Positions 58,905-64,000 of a DNA stretch of 64,000 nucleotides are shown here, one piece after another (positions within the stretch are counted from its first letter, which is position 1; the number at the start of each line of letters is the position of its first letter). Under the pieces are notes generated by a model that was given only the letters and a program-made list of their open reading frames with translations, was not told where the DNA came from and did not search any database. This DNA is from Diogma glabrata. Its lineage: Eukaryota > Arthropoda > Insecta > Diptera > Cylindrotomidae. The position numbers and the translations under genes are program-made. The stretch is taken from contig OY856186.1 in NCBI GenBank assembly GCA_963693315.1, forward strand, positions 375,519,328 through 375,583,327, in the 5' to 3' direction.

Positions 58905-58972
58905 TAAAAAAAGCTTCCCTTTCACATAGGGAAAGCTTCCCTTAGCTTCCCTTTCACTTCCCTTTCCCTTTT
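58905..58972. repeat. Pyrimidine-rich AGCTTCCCT repeat with hairpin
   Basis: AGCTTCCCT occurs three times and CTTCCCTTT-type motifs continue after them. AAGCTTCCCT...AGGGAAAGCTT forms a small stem. Simple local duplication. Confidence 0.7.
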
Positions 58973-59007
58973 AAATTATAATCACAATTGCTTTGATAAG
59001 TTTTGTT

Positions 59008-59342
59008 CAAAAATCAAATTTTAACTTAAATTCTCTTATTTCGTTTAGTTGAAGTTGGTTGATTGTATAAGATGGGGTTTTTTATCAGCAGGGTTTTTTT
59101 TAATAAGAAATTTGATTTATCAATTAAAACAATAAAGATTTATTGTTTTAATTGAAGAAAATGGTTTTATTTTTTATAATACACAATTCTTTGTCAGAGA
59201 ATAAAGTATTGTAATCGATTCGTGTTTAATGAATTTTATTCTCTCGCAAATTAAAATTCTCGCTCAAATTTTAAACTTTTGCTCGAGAATAAACTATTTC
59301 ATTATACTCATTGATTAAACTACTATTTTTTATATCTTGCTT
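59008..59342. repeat. Dispersed repeat, second copy
   Basis: Partner of 48876-49220, same orientation, with the shared blocks listed there. Confidence 0.7.
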
Positions 59343-59623
59343 TAACTATGTTGTTATTCTAAATAAAGAATTTGCGTTATAGTTGATAATAAAAGTTAAT
59401 CATTTACAGGAAATAGTTCGAACAAATGTGATAACACCTCAACAACTCTGACGTATTTTAACATTTAAAGTAAACATTTGAGTCTACGTATTTCAACCGT
59501 ATGATCTCGGGCGATCACAATTACGTAGCGGAGAAATTAAAATTAACCAACGTAAAGAAAATTGATACTATTTTCCACTTACTTGCGACTAATTTTAAGT
59601 AAAAACTTGTTTTTTGTCAAGAG

Positions 59624-59765
59624 TATATAAGTAGGTTGGTTAATTATTTTATTGTGTTTGCATATACCAAAATATAAGCACTTGATGTAATCAACTGTGA
59701 GGAAAAAAATGTCGTTTGTCTTGCAAATAGCATTAATAGTATTCTGTTGGACCTTTGTTAACTAA
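59624..59765 (+). promoter_or_regulatory. Candidate promoter and signal-peptide first exon
   Basis: TATATAA at 59624-59630 is followed about 80 bp on by ATG at 59709 in a good insect start context (GGAAAAAAATGTC). The frame is MSFVLQIALIVFCWTFVN then TAA (59763). The 18 residues are a hydrophobic stretch like a secretory signal. In insect genes a short first exon of this kind is often spliced in the last codons, and GT at 59757 is a possible donor. No convincing second exon was found in the next 1.2 kb, so this could be a relic or chance. Confidence 0.25.
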
Positions 59766-60240
59766 TATATTTAAAAGGAATTTACCCGGGATAAAATCGA
59801 ATCGTAAATTTGGGAATCTCCTAAATTTTATATAATTAGCCTGACATTCCAAAGAGAATAATTAAACTAAAATTAATATATATATTTACAATAAATACCT
59901 TAAATTATTAACTGTTGATTGATGATCTGGTTCTAATTTTTCAAATCCCTTGACTAGCGTTTGATCAACTAATTATATTGGATGAACTAATTTGTGAACA
60001 TCAGTTGTTGCTGTTGAATTACACCTTCGTTGTTCGAAATGCCCAATTGAACATTGCATTTGATCCTTTAACTTTTCATTTATATATCTGCCTTTGAATC
60101 CATGCGGTTTCAATAACCGGAAAAACCATCAAACAAACGATTGTCTCTAACTGTGGTAATAGCTTCGATCACTGTTATCCTTGCCATTCATACTTTCGAT
60201 AACACCATTGGATACTTTATCTTCATGTACTGCCACTTTT
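59766..60240. other. Uncharacterised, weak coding-like minus frames
   Basis: Minus-strand frames contain segments such as KVSNGVIESMNGKDNSDRSY and, in another frame, LKPHGFKGRYINEKLKDQMQ. They have balanced composition and could be a decayed gene, but I recognise no family. Confidence 0.25.
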
Positions 60241-60299
60241 ATAAAGCAGATTTCTTTTAAGATAATTTAAGTAAAAAAACTTAATGAAAACAAGAATGA

Positions 60300-60742
60300 A
60301 AAACTTCAGAAAAAATGTATATATGTAATCCAAATCACACACTAATGAAAACAGTGTTAACTTTTTTGTTTGATTTAATGTTTAATAACAAAAACAATTG
60401 AACATTTTCTTTTGAAAAGCAACCATGGAAAGAATCTTTTTTAAATTGCAAAATGTGATTTTGCTTTTGACATCTTATGATGTCAAAACAAAATCGGGTA
60501 ATCTTCAAAATTCAGCAATGATTAACAACGACATCTGTTCATTAGTATTGGAAATAAAAATTTAGTACGTTCGTTGGCTTTTTATAATATATTCAAAATC
60601 AATTAGCAGTTAAGTTGGGAAAATTTTAAAAGTACTATTAATGTAAAAATGAACGGAAATTAATGTAATACATTTCTATTGAATTGAAAACAAAGAGGAA
60701 TTTGATTTTATTATTGTTTTGCGATTATTGCGATCGTTACAC
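60300..60742 (-). repeat. Probable gypsy 3' LTR (left limit unknown)
   Basis: Downstream of the pol at 61066 on the minus strand, TGTAACGATCGCAATAATCG begins at 60742, and TTATAAAAAGCC about 155 bp inside could be the U3 TATA box. An alternative start is TGGCGACG at 60802, directly after the purine run GGAGGGGA. The 5' LTR is outside the window, so neither can be confirmed. Confidence 0.35.
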
Positions 60743-61065
60743 CATGAATTCAAGGTAGAAACCAAGATTTTTACTCTTGAAATCACAAAAACGTCGCCAT
60801 CCCCTCCATGACAGAAAACCACCGAACTACTTCCACCTATTAAACTGTATCTGGGATCGAGATACCCACAGTCACCGGCGTCAAGACCGATGACCGGTTC
60901 CAACACTCATGAAGTCCTTGAGGACTTCACTGAGTATTGAGACCGACCATCCATCCGAACGTCAGCACCATGGACACCCCGATACAACCAGTAAGTATGA
61001 CCTGAAGATGTGAACCCCAGAGACGACAATCAGCCAGAGGAACAACCCTACCTAACGACAAGACA

Positions 61066-63996
61066 TCATTCCCTGATGTCTTTCGCGTGATGTACTCCAA
61101 GATTCTTACCGCTCATATCTATGCACTCGTAGAGTACATTTCCAATCTTAGTCTTAATCATTGCAGGTAAGAACTTTGGAGCCAATTTTGCCGAGAACTT
61201 TTTGGTAGCGTCACTCAAATGATGTTGCCGTACAAACACACGTTGTTGTGGTTGAAAAGTCCGTAGTTTAGATCGCAGGTTGTACTGATGTTGCGATTTC
61301 TTAAAAGCTGCTTTTAAATTTTCCTGAACCCGGTTCCTGAGCAGAGTCAAATGATCAGAGCGTCCTAATTCCTCACCAGCATCTTCACCAAGCTTGTGTA
61401 ATGATCTCAACAAATGGTAAGTATTTCCATCCGAGATTGGATGTTGACCAAATAATAAATAGTACGGTGAGTACTTGGTAGCAGAATGTACTGCAGCCCG
61501 CAGTGCATAAGCGATTTCACCAATTTGTGAATCCCACTTGGTATGTTGACCTTTAATGAACGCTCGAATTGCTGCTAAAACTGACCTATTGACCCGCTCT
61601 GACGCGTTACTTTGAGGACTATAAACACCGGTCCTAATGTGTTTAATGCCGAAATCTGACAAAAGACTTTGAAAGTTCCTACTAGTGAACTGTTTGCCAT
61701 TGTCACTGTGCAGAAACTCTGGTACCCCATATGTAAGAAACACTTCATTCCTTAGAAAAGCATTCACCTTCGGTGAAGTTGCGTTTCTAAGTGGTTTCAG
61801 TAGTACAAACTTCGTAGCATGATCCAGAACTATCAGTAATACCGTATTCCCAAGTGTAGAACGAGGGTACGGTCCCAAAAAATCTATATAGACTCTCTGC
61901 CATGGACGTGCTGTTTCGAATTGATATTGCATCGGAGGACGCAATATCTGATTCGTGGCTTTTGTTTGTTTACATGTGTCGCAGGACACAACATAGTTGT
62001 GTACCTGTGACGCCATGCCCGGCCAATAATAAAGACGTCGAAGTAATTCTAAAGTCTTTTTAACACCTCCATGAGCAGCAGTACTATCATCATGATGTTT
62101 CTGAATCATGTTTGAAGTCATCGGTTTTGGTACCCAGAGTTTCCACACAGGAACATCGTTGGGTATTGCATCAGATCTTGGCTCAATACGTATGTATAGC
62201 TTATCATCCACGAATTTAACAGATGGAAAGTCCTTAGGAGATGATTGAACTTTAGCTATCATATCCGTATATTCCTTGTGCCGATAACCTTCATTGTCGA
62301 TTTTGATGTCGTTAATGTGATGTGTTAATGCTTCCGTCAATTCCTCGTGTGTATCGTCATAAAGACGAGATAGAGCATCAGGGACTATATTTTGGGTACC
62401 TTTTTGGTGGACAATGGTAAAATCCATATGTTGGAGTTTTAGGCTCCACCTAGCCAGACGACCACTCAAGTCTTTCTGTGACATAAGCCACTTCAGACTT
62501 GAGTGATCAGTCACAATTGTAAATCGGTGACCTTCAACATAGCCCCTGAATTTCTTCACACTCAGAATTGCCGCAAGACATTCAAGCTCAGAAACAGAAT
62601 AGTTTCGTTGAGCTTTATTAAGTTTTTTCGACATGAAGGCTATCGGACACTCTTGTCCGTCTTCGTCGATCTGATACAGTACACTACCTATCCCTGTCAG
62701 ACTCGCATCGCATCTAATAAAGAACTCCTTATTATAATCAGGGTTTACTAATACCGGTGCTGTAGTCAGCAATCGTTTTAAATTTTCGAAAGCAGCTTGC
62801 GCTTCCAATGTCCATTTCAGTTTCCCCGAACTCTTCTTCAATAAATCTGTAATTGGTGATACCACGCTTGCATAATTTGGTATGAAACGTTGGTACCAAC
62901 CAGCCATTCCTAGTAAACGTCGTATTTGTTTTACTGTAGATGGAGCTGGGTACTCTGCTACAGCTCTTACCTTGTCAGGGTCTGTTCGAAGACCATCTTC
63001 CCCAACCAAAAATCCCAAGTATTTCACCTCTCTCAGAACAAATTTACTTTTCTTGAGGTTTATTGTTAACCCAGCCGCTCTTAACAATGAAGAGACTTTG
63101 GACAGCAATTCCATATGTTCCTGGAACGTGGAAGAGACTACCAATAGATCATCTAAATAAACAAAGACATTTTCGTGATATTGATGTGGTATCACTTTGT
63201 GCATTAGCCGACACATTGTCTGGGGAGCATTGCACAATCCAAAGGGCATAACCCGGAATTGATACAATGGACGACCAGGCACTGTGAAGGCTGTCTTGTC
63301 TCTAGATGCTTCTGCCAGAGGAATCTGCCAGAAAGCATCTTTGAGATCAATACTTGAAATGTACTTTGTGCTATTTAGACGACCTAGTAAGCCATCAATC
63401 AAGGGAAGTGGGTAAGCGTCCTTTTTCGTCAGTGAATTGACACGACGGCTATCAATACATAATCTGTTTTTACCAGATTCTTTTTGTACCAAAACCACTG
63501 GCGAGCACCAAGAACTGTTACTCTCTTCGATCACGCCCATTTGAAGCATTCGGTCAAGTTCGGCATAGACCTTTAGTTGAACAGCCGGCGATGTGGGATA
63601 GTGCCTCTGTTTAACAGGTGCATTATCACCAACATCGATGACATGTTCAACCAAAGAAGTCTTTCCGAGTCCAGACACTTCAAATGACGGGAAAGAATCC
63701 TTGATCATATCCAGTTCATGTTGCTGATCAGTGGTGAGGTTATGTGTATTAAAAGTTTGTAGCTCTGTGCGAGTCAGTTCACTAACAAATGAAGGAACAA
63801 TACCAAATTTCTCCCAGAAATCTATGCCCAGGTAGAGCTCTTCTCGTAATCCAGGAACTATATGGAACCGCATTGGTTTAGTGGAGCCATTCACAGTTAT
63901 TGGAATTTCGATGTAACCCAAAATTTTTGTTGCAGTACCATCTGCCGTACGAATACACGAAGTGTACTTACGGTAAGTTGTACCTGCTGATTCCAA
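61066..63996 (-). CDS. Ty3/gypsy pol, intact to the window edge
   Basis: 976 codons from the first Met in view (63996), and the frame is open to the right edge, so the true start and protease active site lie outside. The protease C-terminal part ends LYLGIDFWEKFGIVPSF. RT: CIDSRRVNSLTKKDAYPLPL, SIDLKDAFWQIPL, MPFGLCNAPQTMCRLM and VYLDDLLVV. RNase H: RCDASLTGIGSVL, ELECLAAI and TDHSSLKWL, ending at PDALSRL. Integrase: H-H in the HHDDSTAAHGG region, CDTCKQTK, D in YIDFLGPYP, D in LHSDNGKQF and E in ASERVNRSV. The C-terminal tail ends GVHHAKDIRE. Every catalytic residue is present with no lesion. It groups by motif with the dead copy at 17.1-18.2 kb and differs clearly from the gypsy at 50.3 kb. 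It may be an active or recently active element. Confidence 0.93.
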   Translation of the reverse strand: MESAGTTYRKYTSCIRTADGTATKILGYIEIPITVNGSTKPMRFHIVPGLREELYLGIDFWEKFGIVPSFVSELTRTELQTFNTHNLTTDQQHELDMIKDSFPSFEVSGLGKTSLVEHVIDVGDNAPVKQRHYPTSPAVQLKVYAELDRMLQMGVIEESNSSWCSPVVLVQKESGKNRLCIDSRRVNSLTKKDAYPLPLIDGLLGRLNSTKYISSIDLKDAFWQIPLAEASRDKTAFTVPGRPLYQFRVMPFGLCNAPQTMCRLMHKVIPHQYHENVFVYLDDLLVVSSTFQEHMELLSKVSSLLRAAGLTINLKKSKFVLREVKYLGFLVGEDGLRTDPDKVRAVAEYPAPSTVKQIRRLLGMAGWYQRFIPNYASVVSPITDLLKKSSGKLKWTLEAQAAFENLKRLLTTAPVLVNPDYNKEFFIRCDASLTGIGSVLYQIDEDGQECPIAFMSKKLNKAQRNYSVSELECLAAILSVKKFRGYVEGHRFTIVTDHSSLKWLMSQKDLSGRLARWSLKLQHMDFTIVHQKGTQNIVPDALSRLYDDTHEELTEALTHHINDIKIDNEGYRHKEYTDMIAKVQSSPKDFPSVKFVDDKLYIRIEPRSDAIPNDVPVWKLWVPKPMTSNMIQKHHDDSTAAHGGVKKTLELLRRLYYWPGMASQVHNYVVSCDTCKQTKATNQILRPPMQYQFETARPWQRVYIDFLGPYPRSTLGNTVLLIVLDHATKFVLLKPLRNATSPKVNAFLRNEVFLTYGVPEFLHSDNGKQFTSRNFQSLLSDFGIKHIRTGVYSPQSNASERVNRSVLAAIRAFIKGQHTKWDSQIGEIAYALRAAVHSATKYSPYYLLFGQHPISDGNTYHLLRSLHKLGEDAGEELGRSDHLTLLRNRVQENLKAAFKKSQHQYNLRSKLRTFQPQQRVFVRQHHLSDATKKFSAKLAPKFLPAMIKTKIGNVLYECIDMSGKNLGVHHAKDIRE

Positions 63997-64000
63997 TAAT

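Noticed and set aside
60425..60566. 48-codon plus frame starting ATGGAAAGAATC
   Set aside because: It spans a small palindrome (GATTTTG..TTTTGACATC / GATGTCAAAA.AAAATC) and shows no domain or splice context.
60676..60906. 76-codon minus frame after the gypsy pol
   Set aside because: It lies in the untranslated region and probable LTR start downstream of pol; no recognisable motif.

Overview
The window looks like nuclear DNA from an arthropod, most likely an insect. It is strongly AT-rich, contains a spliced gene with GT/AG introns, and is packed with element types common in insect genomes: BEL/Pao and Ty3/gypsy LTR retrotransposons, APE-type LINEs, hAT and PIF/Harbinger DNA transposons, and Helentron/DINE-like repeats. 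I saw no single-copy host gene with confidence. No tRNA, rRNA or CRISPR array was seen. The species cannot be named from the sequence.

Layout, left to right. 1-3.3 kb: 3'-terminal piece of an AT-rich repeat family, a 200-base assembly gap, a LINE scrap, a ~970 bp (TA)n tract, and an apparently intact three-exon Myb/SANT-like (trihelix) gene next to a Harbinger-type terminus. 3.9-5.1 kb: an 80-bp minisatellite and a BEL/Pao fragment. 5.5-9.1 kb: a decayed hAT transposon with a nested repeat copy, then a small hAT MITE with a perfect 8-bp target duplication. 9.6-10.95 kb: a 1.38 kb inverted repeat. 13.2-14.8 and 22.5-25.5 kb: further copies of the AT-rich family, whose architecture resembles HINE/DINE-1 non-autonomous Helentrons. 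16.1-20 kb: a badly decayed gypsy element. 28.7-32.3 kb: a decayed LINE on the minus strand. 32.6-38.9 kb: a hAT element with perfect TIR ends and an 8-bp duplication, interrupted by a nearly full LINE.

40.75-48.8 kb: a complete BEL/Pao retrotransposon with 403-bp LTRs that differ at one base and a 5-bp target duplication; its gag-pol is nevertheless broken by several stops, frameshifts and a 1.5 kb insertion. 50.3-55.6 kb: a gypsy element that landed inside a (TA)n tract. Its pol is open over more than 1,080 codons, but the gag/protease junction is replaced by a displaced piece of a related pol. 56.3-58.6 kb: three inverted repeats in a row, one with 247-bp arms and about two mismatches. 59.6 kb: a TATA box followed by a tiny signal-peptide-like frame. 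61.1-64 kb: a second gypsy pol, fully open and running off the right edge.

The genes do not form a pathway. They are replication and integration modules of separate selfish elements, often nested, and many are dead. The items I would look at first are the cluster of long near-perfect hairpins, the HINE-like family, the chimeric gypsy, the BEL element whose LTRs look young while its genes look old, and the Harbinger-type Myb gene with its putative binding-site cluster.
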